Source: Scilla litardierei
Taxonomy: Eukaryota > Streptophyta > Magnoliopsida > Asparagales > Asparagaceae
Direction of reading: 5' to 3'
DNA: 64,000 bases
Assembly (NCBI GenBank): GCA_030789695.1
Contig: CM061141.1
Location: 166,477,079-166,541,078 of the forward strand
Under the pieces are notes generated by a model that saw only the letters and a program-made list of their open reading frames with translations, had not been told where the DNA came from and did no database searches. Every line of letters starts with the position of its first letter. Position 1 is the first letter of the stretch. Of this stretch, positions 22,477 through 33,560 are shown piece after piece. The position numbers and the translations under genes were made by a program.

Positions 22477-23603
22477 ATCCGACATTCATCATGTTGCACA
22501 ACTACCATGTCATGTTTAATTTCCATTAACGGCATGCAAATTAATTGTCATGTCATTGCATTCTTTAAGTGTTTCCGTGATTGCGTAGCTTCGCTACATC
22601 TTGTGAAATGATTGAGGCTAGGTGCACCCCTATGCCAAATGAAATATGCTCCTGGTTGTGATCTAGGAAACGAGCTCTTGTGCTGGGCAACCCTGGCTCA
22701 TTTACTGAGCTCGTGTGCAGGGACCCTGGCTCATTCATATGTGGGTATTGGGGTAAGAGTTAAGCGGCCAATCAACTGGGAGTCTGCCCGATCAGCAACT
22801 GCAGTGGTAAGGTGAAAACTCTGGGTTCTGGGGTAGTGTTAAGTGGCCAATCAGCGTGAATGCCAAACCGTTCAGCTGTAAGGCGTAAACATCTACAAAC
22901 AACTTGAAACGTGACTAGTGAAAAGATTGAGATTGGTAGTAGCTTGGCTACTCTTGACTTGTCCTGATAAACTGTTCTCTTGTACTTAATGTTCACCATG
23001 TCTTACTTGTGCACTCATGTTATTAACTGCCATGTCATGCATACTATAACTGCTAGGTTGTTAGTTGCATTACTTTCTGTTTCCTTGCCCAAGTCTTTTA
23101 GACTTGCTGACATGTGCCCCTTTCCTCTTTTGGGTGACACATGTTAGTTTCTGAGCCTGAGTACATTATTGAGGACGAGGTGTTTGCTAACGCCGAGCCC
23201 GAGCCTGTGTTTGGCGAGGAGTACGTGGACACTGGGGACCAGTCCTAGTGTCTTCGTTGAGCTTTCCCCTTTTGTTTTAGACTGCTTTTTCGTTGTCGGT
23301 GCGTGGCACATATACTTTGTTATGTTTGTCCTTGTTGGTCTTGTTCTGGGCCTTTAGACTCTTTCTTTTAGCCTGGTGGCTTTTCTGGATGTTGAACTTA
23401 ATTTTCATGTTGGACAATTTCTGAGATTTGAGATTTTATTTCTGTCTCTCCTTGTGTTATTATTGTTGTTCCGTCTGTGGTTACAGGGACCTGCTTATGT
23501 TTTATTGACGATTATCAGGTTTGGGGCTTCACAGCTCCACTCTCGTGCGGACCTTTTCACGTCTCGCCTCCATTTTAGGGAAGCGGGTCGTGACAGGTTT
23601 TGT

Positions 23604-23621
23604 TGGTGGCGCATGCAGGTC
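23604..23621 (+). other. E2 candidate primer-binding site (tRNA unassigned)
   Basis: TGGTGGCGCATGCAGGTC, 8 nt after the LTR end, which here is fixed by the target duplication. It is shared with E1 and E7 and does not match initiator Met. Confidence 0.5.
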
Positions 23622-23740
23622 CTCTTCTGTAACTGCGATTATCGGAATGATGATAATAATATTAGAACGTCCAATAAACTAAGTTCGACATCCGAGTCAT
23701 AAGCTATGAGTCTAATCTGCTTCGTTTTCTGTGTCATTAG

Positions 23741-24872
23741 ATGGCAGGAAGGCGATTCACCCGTGGTGGAGGTAGTGGTGCGCCCCCTCATGACGAGGAG
23801 CCTGAGCGGGAACCCACCAATGGAGAGATGATGCGGATGATGCTTCAGATGATGCAGGTGCATCAGGGCGTGCTCCTGCAAGTCCAGAATGCTCCACTTG
23901 CTCGAGCTGCCCGGGCACTTCCGGATGCCCCTTGCTCTGAGCCGGAAGTGAAGCAATTTCGGGAGCTGGGTCCCGCATATTTTGATGGGTCTGAGGGTCC
24001 TCTGGCTGCCGATGAGTGGATTCGGAACATTGAGGATAACTTGAAGATGGCCAAGATCACCCCGGCTGGATGGGTTGATTTGGCGAAGAGGCAACTCAAG
24101 GATAATGCTCGGAACTGGTGGGATGCTGAAGAGAAGATGCTGGTGGAGCCGATAGCTTGGACTACCTTTAAGTCCAGGTTTGATGAGGAGTTCTTCCCGA
24201 AGGCTACTAGGAAGGAGATGCTGCAGTGCTTTATTGATCTGAAGCAAGGGAACTTGACGGTGGACCCGTACCACCAAGAGTTCACTAGGCTGAGTCAGTT
24301 CGCACCGAAGATGGTGCAAGATACTGATGAGAGAGCTCAGAGGTTCCTGCAGGGACTTGCTTTGGAGCTCCAGAGTTTTGTGTCTTCCTCTAAGCTGGAC
24401 TCTTATCAGAAGGTTCTGGTCGCTGCGAGGAGGCAGGAGCTGAACCTGAGTCAGAGGAGAGGACATGTTTCTGGTGCTGGGAAGAGGCCTATGGAGCAGG
24501 CCAGAGCGGTGGTTAGGCCTGGTTTCAAGCCTAATCAGCCAGCTCAGTTCAAGAGGCCAGGAGGGCCTATTCAGAAGACTTGCCATTTCTGCGGCAAGCC
24601 TGGCCACATCAAGGATCAGTGTAGGAAGTTTCTGGGCCAGTGTTTGGTTTGTGGTGATGCTTCTCATGTCGCGAAGGATTGTCGGCATGCGAATCAGCTG
24701 CGGAGGGCACCTGTTGCAGCACAGCCGTTGCAGCAGAGAGCGTCTGTTCCTGCTGGACGTGGAGCAGCTCTTGTTCTACAGAGGCAGGCTTTTCAACAGG
24801 CTATTCCGCCGAGGAGGCAGGCTTTTCTGATGACCACTGTGGAGAGCGAGGCTGTGGATGAGGTTATCACAG
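23741..24872 (+). CDS. gag: E2 gag, intact first exon
   Basis: Capsid/nucleocapsid protein. The ATG at 23741 follows a pyrimidine-rich TTCGTTTTCTGTGTCATTAG that itself resembles a 3' splice site. Gag core motifs are GWVDLAKRQLKDNARNWWDA, FDEEFFPKATRKEM and LKQGNLTVDPYHQEFTRLSQFAP, near residues 100-200. Two CCHC knuckles follow: CHFCGKPGHIKDQC near residue 285 and CLVCGDASHVAKDC near 308. A Gln/Arg-rich linker completes it. Unspliced, the frame reads through the donor to a TAG at 24905-24907 (388 aa). Spliced at 24873 it would continue in frame into protease as one gag-pol polyprotein. No nonsense codon is present, unlike E1. Confidence 0.92.
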
Positions 24873-24985
24873 GTAATCCTCAATCTAGCTGTTACTTTTC
24901 TAGCTAGTTTTGATTGTTAGATTATGTTGTTTGCTTGAACATGATTGTTTGCTAGACTAGGGTTTGATTGTTAATTGCTTGTTAG
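24873..24985 (+). other. Putative gag-protease intron in E2 (113 bp)
   Basis: Donor ACAG|GTAATC; acceptor GCTTGTTAG|GTGTGG; T-rich interior with stops in frame. Splicing gives [12 protein letters not shown], matching the uninterrupted VxTG-start of protease seen in other Tekay-like elements (family knowledge). The position is shared with E1 2220-2338. Confidence 0.68.
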
Positions 24986-27405
24986 GTGTGGTTTTGGTGT
25001 GCACATTTCCTGCACGAGTTCTCTTTGACTCTGGTGCATCGATGTGCATTATTTCTCGGAGCTTCGTGGAGAAGCATTCCTTGTCGACGTCCCCTCTTTC
25101 CAAGAGTTGGAATATCGTTATAGGGAATGGCATGGTCTCGGTGCATCTTGGTTGCAATTCTTGCCCGTTGGTGGTTTGTGGACATGAGCTTTACGCTGAT
25201 TTCATTGTCCACGACATCATCAATTATGATGCGGTCCTTGGGATGGATTGGCTTGCGAGCTTCTATGCTACGATCGACTGTCGAAGGAAGAAGGTGGTGT
25301 TCGAGATTCCCGGACACCCAGTGTTTGAGTTCAGCCGAGGTAGCAGCTCGCTTGGTCCTGTCAGATTTCGGGCCAGTCCGATGGAGTTTGTGGCTGTGCA
25401 GATGGAGTTGGAGAGGCCAGCGGTTGTGCAGGATTTTGATGACTTCTTCCCCGAGGAGATGTCTGGTTTGCCACCTGATCGAGCTTTAGAATTTTCTATT
25501 GATATGGTTCCAGGAGCGCAGCCGATCTCGAAGGTGCCATATCGTATGGCACCCGCCGAGTTGGAGGAATTACGGAAGCAGCTGGATGAGCTTTTGCAGA
25601 AGGGTTATATCAATCCTAGTGTGTCTCCGTGGGGAGCACCGGTGCTGCTTGTGAGGAAGAAGGATGGTTCGTGTCGCATGTGTGTGGACTATCGGGAGTT
25701 GAATGCGGTGACCATCAAGAATAAATACCCGTTGCCTCGCATCGATGATATTTTTGATCAGCTTGGAGGTTCGAGGGTGTTTTCTAAGTTGGATCTGAGG
25801 AGTGGTTACCATCAGTTGAAGGTGAAGAAGGATGATGTTCTGAAGACAGCGTTCAGGACGAAGTATGGACACTACGAGTTTGTGGTTATGCCTTTCGGTG
25901 TAACCAATGCACCCGCAGTTTTCATGAATCTGATGAATCTGATCTTCTATGACTTTTTAGATAAGTTTGTCATTATCTTTATTGATGACATTCTGATCTA
26001 TTCAAAGTCGGAGGAGGAGCATGCATCGCACTTGAGGACGGTGTTGGAGATTTTGAGGAAGCATCGGTTGTATGCTAAGTTTTCGAAGTGCGAGTTTTGG
26101 CTGGACAGAGTTGCTTTTCTCGGGCATGTGGTGACTGGAGATGGTATTTCAGTGGATCCCGAGAAGATCAGGGCCATCAGAGAGTGGCCTGTTCCGCAGT
26201 CAGCGTCTGAGATCCGGAGTTTCCTTGGGCTTTCTGGTTACTATCGGCGTTTTATTAAGGAATTTTCCCGTATTGCTGAGCCGATGACCAGATTGACGTT
26301 GAAGGATGTACCTTTTGTTTGGTCGGGTGATTGTGAGAATGCTTTTGGTGTTCTGAGGGAGAGATTGACGACTGCCCCTATTCTTGTTGTGCCTGATCGC
26401 AGCGGCAGATTCGAGATCTTTTGCGATGCTTCTGGCAAGGGTCTCGGTTGTGTGTTGCATCAGCACGGGCATGTTATGGCGTATGCATCTCGTCAGCTCA
26501 AGCTTCATGAGAAGAATTACCCGACGCATGATTTGGAGTTGGCTGCCGTTGTGTTTGCTCTTAAGATTTGGAGGCACTTCTTGCTGAGTGAGAAAGTGAA
26601 GATTTTCACCGATCACAGAAGCTTGAAGTATATTTTCACTCAGAAGGAGCTCAACATGCGACAGCGTCGATGGTTGGAGCTCATGGCGGATTATGAGATT
26701 GAATTGCAGTATCACCCTGGCAAGGTGAATGTGGTTCCTGATGCGCTGAGTAGGCTTCCAGTGGTGATGGTTTTGACCTCGCAGAGGAAATTGCAGCAGG
26801 ATTTTTGCGAGTCTGGTGTGGAGATTGTTCTTCCTGGGGAGGCTTCGTCGTTGATGTGTATGCAGATACAGTCGACGATTGTGGATCGGATCAAGGCTGG
26901 CCAGGCTGAGGATCCGAGGCTGGTGAAGATTCGGAAGCGGGTGGAAGCCGGTCTACAGACTGACGTTTTGATTCATGAGGATGGCTCGCTGAGGTTTGGA
27001 GCTAGGTTGTGTGTGCCAGCTGGGGATATTAGAGAGGAGTTGATGGTGGAGGCACACAGTTCGCTGTATTCTGTGCATCCTGGTGGGACCAAGATGTACC
27101 AGGATCTTCATCTGAACTATTGGTGGCATGGCATGAAGAGGAGCGTGGCTCGGAGTGTGGCCAAGTGTTTGGTTTGCCAGCAAGTGAAGGCAGAGCATCA
27201 ACGTACGGCAGGGTTGCTACAACCGCTTCCGATTCCGGAGTGGAAATGGTAACACATCACTATGGATTTCGTGACTGGATTACCTCGGAGTCCGAAGCAG
27301 AATGACGCGATTTGGGTGATCGTAGATCGATTGACCAAATCCGCACACTTTATTCCTTTTCGAGTGGGACAGTCCACTGAGGCGCTAGCGAGGAGATATA
27401 TGGAG

Positions 27406-27476
27406 GTAACTTCTTTTACTCTCCGTTTTTATTTCCTTCTACTAGTTTAGATAGTGATGTAACGTGGATCGTGCAG
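27406..27476 (+). other. Putative integrase intron in E2 (71 bp)
   Basis: Donor ATGGAG|GTAACT; acceptor GATCGTGCAG|GAGGTC; TGTAACG branch-like sequence about 20 nt before the AG; in-frame stop TAG inside. Its removal is phase 0 and restores the order ...[11 protein letters not shown]..., which is contiguous in E7 (50715-50945). The length is near the minimum for plant introns. Confidence 0.75.
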
Positions 27477-28410
27477 GAGGTCGTACGACTTCACGGAGTC
27501 CCCGTGAGTATCGTGTCGGACAGAGACACGAGGTTCACATCTCAGTTTTGGTAGAGTTTGCAGAAGAGTTTGGGTACGCGTCTGAGTTTCAGCACGGCGT
27601 ACCATCCACAGACGGATGGCCAGTCCGAGAGGACGATTCAGATCTTGGAGGACATGCTGAGGGCGTGCATGTTGGATTTCAAGGGTTCGTGGGAGGACCA
27701 TCTACATCTGGTAGAGTTCTCTTACAATAACAGCTTCCAGGCGAGTATTGGCATGTCGCCTTTCGCCGCATTGTATGGGAGGAAATGTCGATCGCCATTG
27801 AGTTGGGATGACGTTGGTGATTGGGAGCTGTTGGGACTTGAGATGATTGTGGAGGCCGTGGATATTGTCAGGAACATTCGAGAGAGGTTGAGGATTGCTC
27901 AGGACTGTTTTAAGCATTGGGCGGATGCTAAACGTCGTCCTTTGGAGTTTCAGCCGGGCGACCATGTGTTCTTGAAGATTTCCCCGAATCGTGGTGTGAT
28001 TCGCTTTGGGAAGCGAGGGAAGTTGAGCCCGCGATACATTGGAATGTTTGACATTCTGGAGAAAGTTGGCGAGGTAGCCTACCGCTTAGCCTTGCCGCCA
28101 TCTTTGGAGGGAGTTCACAATGTTTTCCATGTGTCGTAGCTTCGTCGATACATTAGAGATCCATCTCATGCTGTGGATTTCTCGGAGATTACCGTTCGCC
28201 CTGATATGACGTATGACCAGCAGCCAGTGCAGATTCTGGACAGGCGTCAGAAGTCACTTCGGAACAAGGTTGTCAATCTTGTGAGGGTGATGTGGCGACA
28301 TGGCTCACCTGGAGAGTCTACTTGGGAGAATGAAGATGAGATGCGAGAGCGTTTCCCACTTTTGTTCCCGGACACGTGGGTGTTGGGAAATTCCGAGGAC
28401 GGAATTTTCC

Positions 28411-28425
28411 TTAAGTTGGGGAGGA
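28411..28425 (+). other. E2 polypurine tract
   Basis: TTAAGTTGGGGAGGA lies immediately before the TG of the 3' LTR. Confidence 0.75.
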
Positions 28426-30863
28426 TGTAACAACTATTTTTCATGTATCTAGATTTATTATATTATATTATATGTTTTGGTGGATTTTCTCCTCATGTGT
28501 GGTTTTCGTCTCCGTAGCTTTCATTTCCGATCGTTTCGTCGTGATTTTCTAGCTTCTTCTTTAGAATCGTCGATTTTGGAGTAAGTCATTCGTGACGGGC
28601 TTCATATCGGTCATATCTTATTGTAAGATCAAGCCTAGGAGTCTTAGGAATCGATCCCGGAACTTCACGCTCCAATTCGGAACTTTTTATGCACGTTAGC
28701 CGGTACATGAAGGGGAACCGACCAACTAGATGACGATTTAGTCGGTCGGCAAACCTACATGGACCGACTAGTGGGCTTTGTAAATTATTCAGGAGTTACT
28801 GTTTACTTTTAGTCGGTCTAAGAACAATTAACGACCAACTAGATGTGAAACTAGTCGGTCAGAACTTGCTCTCAGACCGACTAGTTTCTGTCAGTAGATT
28901 TCACCTAAGTTACTGTTTATCGTTAGTCGGTCCATGAACACACACCGACCGACTAGGTTATAAACTAGTCGGTCGACAGGCCTTCACAGACCGACTAATT
29001 CATTACCCAGGTTTTTCCCTACTTTCGCTACTTGGTGTTAGTCGGTCACAGTTAATCGACCGACCGACTAGTTGCTAAACTAGTCGGTCAGCCAACCTTC
29101 TTTGACCGACTAATCAGTGTCGAAACCCTAATTTCTGGGCAGCCGCCAAGTCGTGTTCTATAAATACCCCACTTCGTTTCTTTTCTTTCTTTCTCTTCTC
29201 CTGGCTTCTTTCCTTCCCCCTTGACCTCTGATCTTCCCCAACCTTCCCCTAACCTTCCTCATTCATCAAGAGCTTCACCCCCTCTCCATTTTGACCAACC
29301 ACCATGCCTTAGGCCATCTCCACCCCCAAAAATCACCAAAACCCCATTCCTCCAGATTTTCCCCATCCATTCCAGATCTGAACCCTAGGTTCCCCGGATC
29401 GTTTCTTCCGTTGCCGTGCTTGCTCGGCATCATTCTTCTGCTTCCAATACGGTAATAAATCGATCTCTTAATGTTTTCATAACACGTTGTGTTTTTGTGA
29501 AACCCTAATGAAATGAATGTTGTTTTGATGATTGTTTCTCCATAACAGCGACTTCCCCGTAGATTAGCGTCCGTGGGACGAACCCTCGTTGATCGTCATC
29601 CTCGGTGCTAGGCAAGTGAAACTTGCCACTTAGGGTTTAGGCCATGTCTTAGGCCATTTGCTTGTTGTAGGCGTAAAAGAGACTAGGCGACGAAATGATA
29701 CTCGCCTAGGCGCAATTTTAGGAACTAGCTTGACAACGAAGCTAGATCCGACATTCATCATGTTGCACACCTACCATGTCATGTTTAATTTCCATTAACG
29801 GCACGCAAATTAATTGTCATGTCATTGCATTCTTTAAGTGTTTCCGTGATTGCGTAGCTTTGCTACATCTTGTGAAATGATTGAGGCTATGTGCACCCCT
29901 ATGCCAAATGAAATACGCTCCTGGTTGTGATCCAGGAAACGAGCTCTTGTGCGGGGCAACCCTGGCTCATTTACTGAGCTCGTGTGCAGGGACCCTGGCT
30001 CGTTCACATGTGGGTATTGGGGTAAGAGTTAACCGGCCAATCAACTGGGAGTCTACCCGATCAGCAACTGCAGTGGTAAGGCGTAAACTCTGGGTTCTGG
30101 GGTAGTGTTAAGCGGCCAATCAGCATGAATGCCAAACCGTTCAGCTGTAAGGTGTAAACATCTACAAACAACTTAAAACGTGACTAGTGAAAAGCCTGAG
30201 ATTGTTAGTAGCTTGGCTACTCTTGACTTGTCCTGATAAACTGTTCTCTTATACTTAATGTTCACCATGTCTTACTTGTGCACTCATGTTATTAACTGAC
30301 ATGTCATGCATACTATAACTGCTAGGTTGTTAGTTGCCTTACTTTCAGTTTCCTTGCCCAAGTCTTTTAGACTTGCTGACATGTGCCCCTTTACTCTTTT
30401 GGGTGACACATGTTAGTTTCTGAGCCTGAGTACATTATTGAGGACGAGGTGTTTGCTGACGCCGAGCCCGAGCCTGTGTTTGGCGAGGAGTACGTGGACA
30501 CTGGGGACCAGTCCTAGTGTCTTCGTTGAGCTTTCCCCTTTTGTTTTAGACTGTTGTTTCGTTGTCGATGCGTGGCACCTATACTTTGTTATGTTTGTCC
30601 TTGTTGGTCTTGTTCTGGGCCTTTAGACTCTTCCTTTTAGCCTGGTGGCTTATCTGGATGTTGAACTTAATTTTCATGTTGGACAATTTCTGAGATTTGA
30701 GATTTTATTCTGTCTCTCCTTGTGTTATTATTGTTGTTCCGTCTGTGGTTACAGGGACATGCTTATGTTTTATTGACGCTTATTGGGTTTGTGGCTTCAC
30801 AGCTCCACTCTCGTGCGGACCTTTTCACGTCTCGCCTCCATTTTAGGGAAGCGGGTCGTGACA
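28426..30863 (+). repeat. E2 3' LTR (2438 bp)
   Basis: Same length and layout as the 5' LTR: array 28719-29112, TATA 29159, hairpins about 29682-29744. Differences are scattered substitutions. It is followed by CTCCC at 30864-30868. Confidence 0.97.
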
Positions 30864-31758
30864 CTCCCAGTCCTACAGTACTGGAACCGATAAGGCTGCC
30901 AAGCGTATGTCCTCATCACGTCTTGATAATGCATCTGTAGCATTGTTCTCTAGCCCAGGACGGTACTATATCTCAAATTTGTATCCTATCAGCTTCCTCA
31001 GCCACTGTCGATGCTCCTCCGTCACCATACGCTGCTCTAGCAAATACTTAAGGCTCCTCTAGTCTGTGCTCACCACGAAACTCCTCCATAACAAGTAGGG
31101 CTGCCACTTCTGAACCGCCAAGACGATGGCCCTCAGCTCTCTCACATAGACAGACTTCAACCTCGCCCTCGCCGTCAAGACCTGGTTGAAATAAGTGATG
31201 GGCCTATGGTCCTGCATCAGTACTACTACCAGTCCGTGTCCTGAAGCATCTGACTCTAATATGAATGTTTTGGTAAAGTCTGGTAGAGCCAGTACTGGTT
31301 CGGTCGGCATGGCCTTCAAGTCCTCAAATGCATGCATCGCTTCGTCTGAGTGGACAGGCGATAATACCATACCCATGTACGAACCTCCTGTAGTAGCCTG
31401 TCAAGCCCAGTAATCCACTTAATCCTCGTAGAGTAGTAGGGCACGGCCAGTTCAATATAACTGATATCTTCGATCTGTCTGCTACTACTCACTCTGAAGA
31501 CACCACATGCCCCAAGTACTTCACCAGTGTCTGTCCAAATAAGCATTTCATTCGATTGGCAAATAACTGATGGTATTGAAGCTGCTAAAAGACTATTTGT
31601 ATGTGGTCTAAGTGCTCCTTCAGGGATCTGCTATAAATAAGGATATCATCGAAGAAAACCAATACAAAACGCCTAAGGTAGGGGTGGAATACCTTATTCA
31701 TCAAAGCATGAAAGGTAGCTGGGGGGCGTTGGTCAAACCAAAAGGCAATACAGGAACT
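30864..31758 (-). pseudogene. pol: E3 RNase H region, duplicated copy 1
   Basis: The minus strand has [52 protein letters not shown] and FVVSTD, the RNase H of a Ty3/gypsy polyprotein. Upstream is an RT-end fragment (about 31540-31380). The first catalytic Asp motif is kept, but frames are broken near 31380. It continues from 20746-21157 across E2. The outer limit at 31758 is the duplication breakpoint; the first five bases are the E2 target repeat. Confidence 0.85.
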
Positions 31759-33560
31759 CATAGTGGATAAGGATTGATTAATTGTACAAAACTATCATAA
31801 ACATCACATGAGGAACTAAAATATTCTTTTACATTGGCACACTGTATAAAGGATGAACAGAGGCGCCAACCTATAATTTTTGTATATTTTTTCAAAATAG
31901 ATAAAACATCATATTTGTCCTTTAACATATAAAACCATGCAACATGTTGCATATAATCATCAACAGACTCATATGAACTTATTAATAGAAATTTGAAAAT
32001 AATAAAGATAGGGTGATCACAATTGTAGAGGTAATCGCTCTCCCAAGACATCGATTGAAGAGGACATCCGCACTCTCCCGAAGAATGATGAACTCTCTTC
32101 TCGTTTTATCAAAATTAATCTCAAAACAAGGTTAATAGTGCTTGCCGGCTATAAGGGTTTAAATAAGAATCCTAATTATCAAAATTACACAAAACCCCTA
32201 CGATAATAAAATATCATAAAAAGGTCCAAAAGTTAATGTATACGTCCTTGAATTATGTGGACGATTCCAGCGCTCCTCTCGTGTGCTGCCGAGAGTATGT
32301 GATGATCCCACTCCGAGACATCCTTTTCGAGACACTTAGCCCATAAACGTCACACTTCGCCACCATCTCCGAGACATCCTTCTTCATCCCCTTCCAATAC
32401 ACATCCATTGCTAGCCACTTATAGGTCTTGAGGACCCCGAAATGGCCCCCCATCGCACTGCTATGAAACTCCTGTAAAATCACGGGGATGTGGATAGATG
32501 TGTGCGTGTATCACCAAACACTCCTGATATAAAAGCCTCACATCCTGTAAAGAATAGCCTAGGTGATCCGCTGACCCATGTAGTAGTGTTCGTGTCTCTG
32601 CTAACTCCTGACCCTCCTTCACTTCCCGAAGAAATGGCTCCCAGTCCTGCAGTACTGGAACCGATAAGGCTGCCAAGCATATATCCTCATCGCGTCTTGA
32701 TAATGCATCTGTAGCATGTTCTCTAGCCCAGGACGGTACTATATCTCAAATTTGTATCCTATCAGCTTCCTCAGCCACTGCCGATGCTCCTCCGCCACCA
32801 TGCGTTGCTCTAGAAAATACTTAAGGCTGGTCTGTGCTCACTACAAAACTCCTCCATAACAACTAGGGCTGCCACTTCTGAACCGCCAAGACAATGGCCC
32901 TCAGCTCTCTCACATAGACGACTTCAACATCGCCCTCGCCGTCAAGACTTGGTTGAAATAAGTGATGGGCATATGGTCCTGCATCAGTACTGCTACCAGT
33001 CCGTGTCCTGAAGCATCTGACTAAAATATGAATGTTTTGGTAAAGTCTGGTAGAGCCAGTACTGGTTCGGTCGTCATGGCCTTCAAGACCTCAAATGCAT
33101 GTGTCGCTTCGTCACTCCAATGGAAGTTGTCCTTCTTGAGAAGCTCTGTGAGTGGCCAGGCGATAATACCATACCCATGTACGAACCTCCTGTAGTAGCC
33201 TGTCAAGCCCAGTAATCCACTTAATCCTCGTAGAGTAGTAGGGCACGGCCAGTCCAATATAACTGATATCTTCGATCTGTCTGCTACTACTCACCCTGAA
33301 GACACCACATGCCCCAAGTACTTCACCTGTGACTGGCCAAATAAGCACTTCATTCGATTGGCAAATATGATGGTATTGAAGCTCCTAAAAGACTATTTGT
33401 ATGTGGTTTAAGTGCTCCTTCAGGGATCGGCTATAAATAAGGATATCATCAAAGAAAACCAATACAAAACGCCTAAGGTAGCGACGGAATACCTTATTCA
33501 TCTAAGCAGGGAAGGTAGCTGGGGGAATTGGTCAAACCAAAAGGCATGACCAGGAACTCA
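31759..33560 (-). repeat. Second copy of a ~1.8-kb tandem duplication (copia integrase + E3 integrase/RNase H/RT)
   Basis: 31759-32644 matches 20268-21157, and 32640-33550 matches 30864-31758. The join at 31755-31765 (AACTCATAGTGGATAAGG) fuses the RT-end sequence (AACTCATTGTG at 33556) to the copia sequence (GTGTGGATAAGG at 20270) with 2-3 bp shared. The duplicate lacks E2, so the duplication came first. Confidence 0.92.

Larger units (their letters stand above)
21158..23595 (+). repeat. E2 5' LTR (2438 bp)
   Basis: TGTAACGACT...GGGTCGTGACA. U3 holds a palindrome array (21450-21847) and a TATA box at 21891. The long R/U5 part has two hairpins shared with E1. If transcription starts just after the TATA box, the leader is over 1.8 kb long. 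Confidence 0.97.
24986..28430 (+). pseudogene. pol: E2 pol: protease, RT, RNase H, integrase, chromodomain-like tail; three nonsense codons
   Basis: Protease LFDSGAS at 25024-25044. RT has [23 protein letters not shown], and FIDD with catalytic Asp pair at 25984-25989. RNase H has [13 protein letters not shown] and FTDHRSLKY (about 26410-26635). H2C2 zinc domain H...HPGG...CLVC (27055-27180). Integrase core has [19 protein letters not shown] (first Asp), VSDRDTRF (second Asp) and YHPQTDGQSER (Glu). The tail is ILDRRQKSLRN...WRHGSPGESTWENEDEMRERFP. The frame is open for over 2.2 kb from 24986, then TAA at 27250 (W-stop-H), TAG at 27552 and TAG at 28137 interrupt it. A 71-bp intron lies at 27406-27476. 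The final stop (28428-28430) lies inside the first bases of the 3' LTR. Confidence 0.95.
21158..30863 (+). mobile_element. E2: full-length Ty3/gypsy Tekay-like retrotransposon (9706 bp)
   Basis: E2 is bounded by CTCCC duplications, with 2438-bp LTRs at both ends. Gag and pol have the complete domain order ending in a chromodomain-like tail. Gag is intact; pol is broken by three nonsense codons (27250, 27552, 28137), each at a Gln codon in relatives. Two GT-AG introns (24873-24985, 27406-27476) are predicted. The LTRs look about 98% alike by eye with no net indel, so insertion was fairly recent. It sits in the first copy of a duplicated E3/copia segment. Confidence 0.97.
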
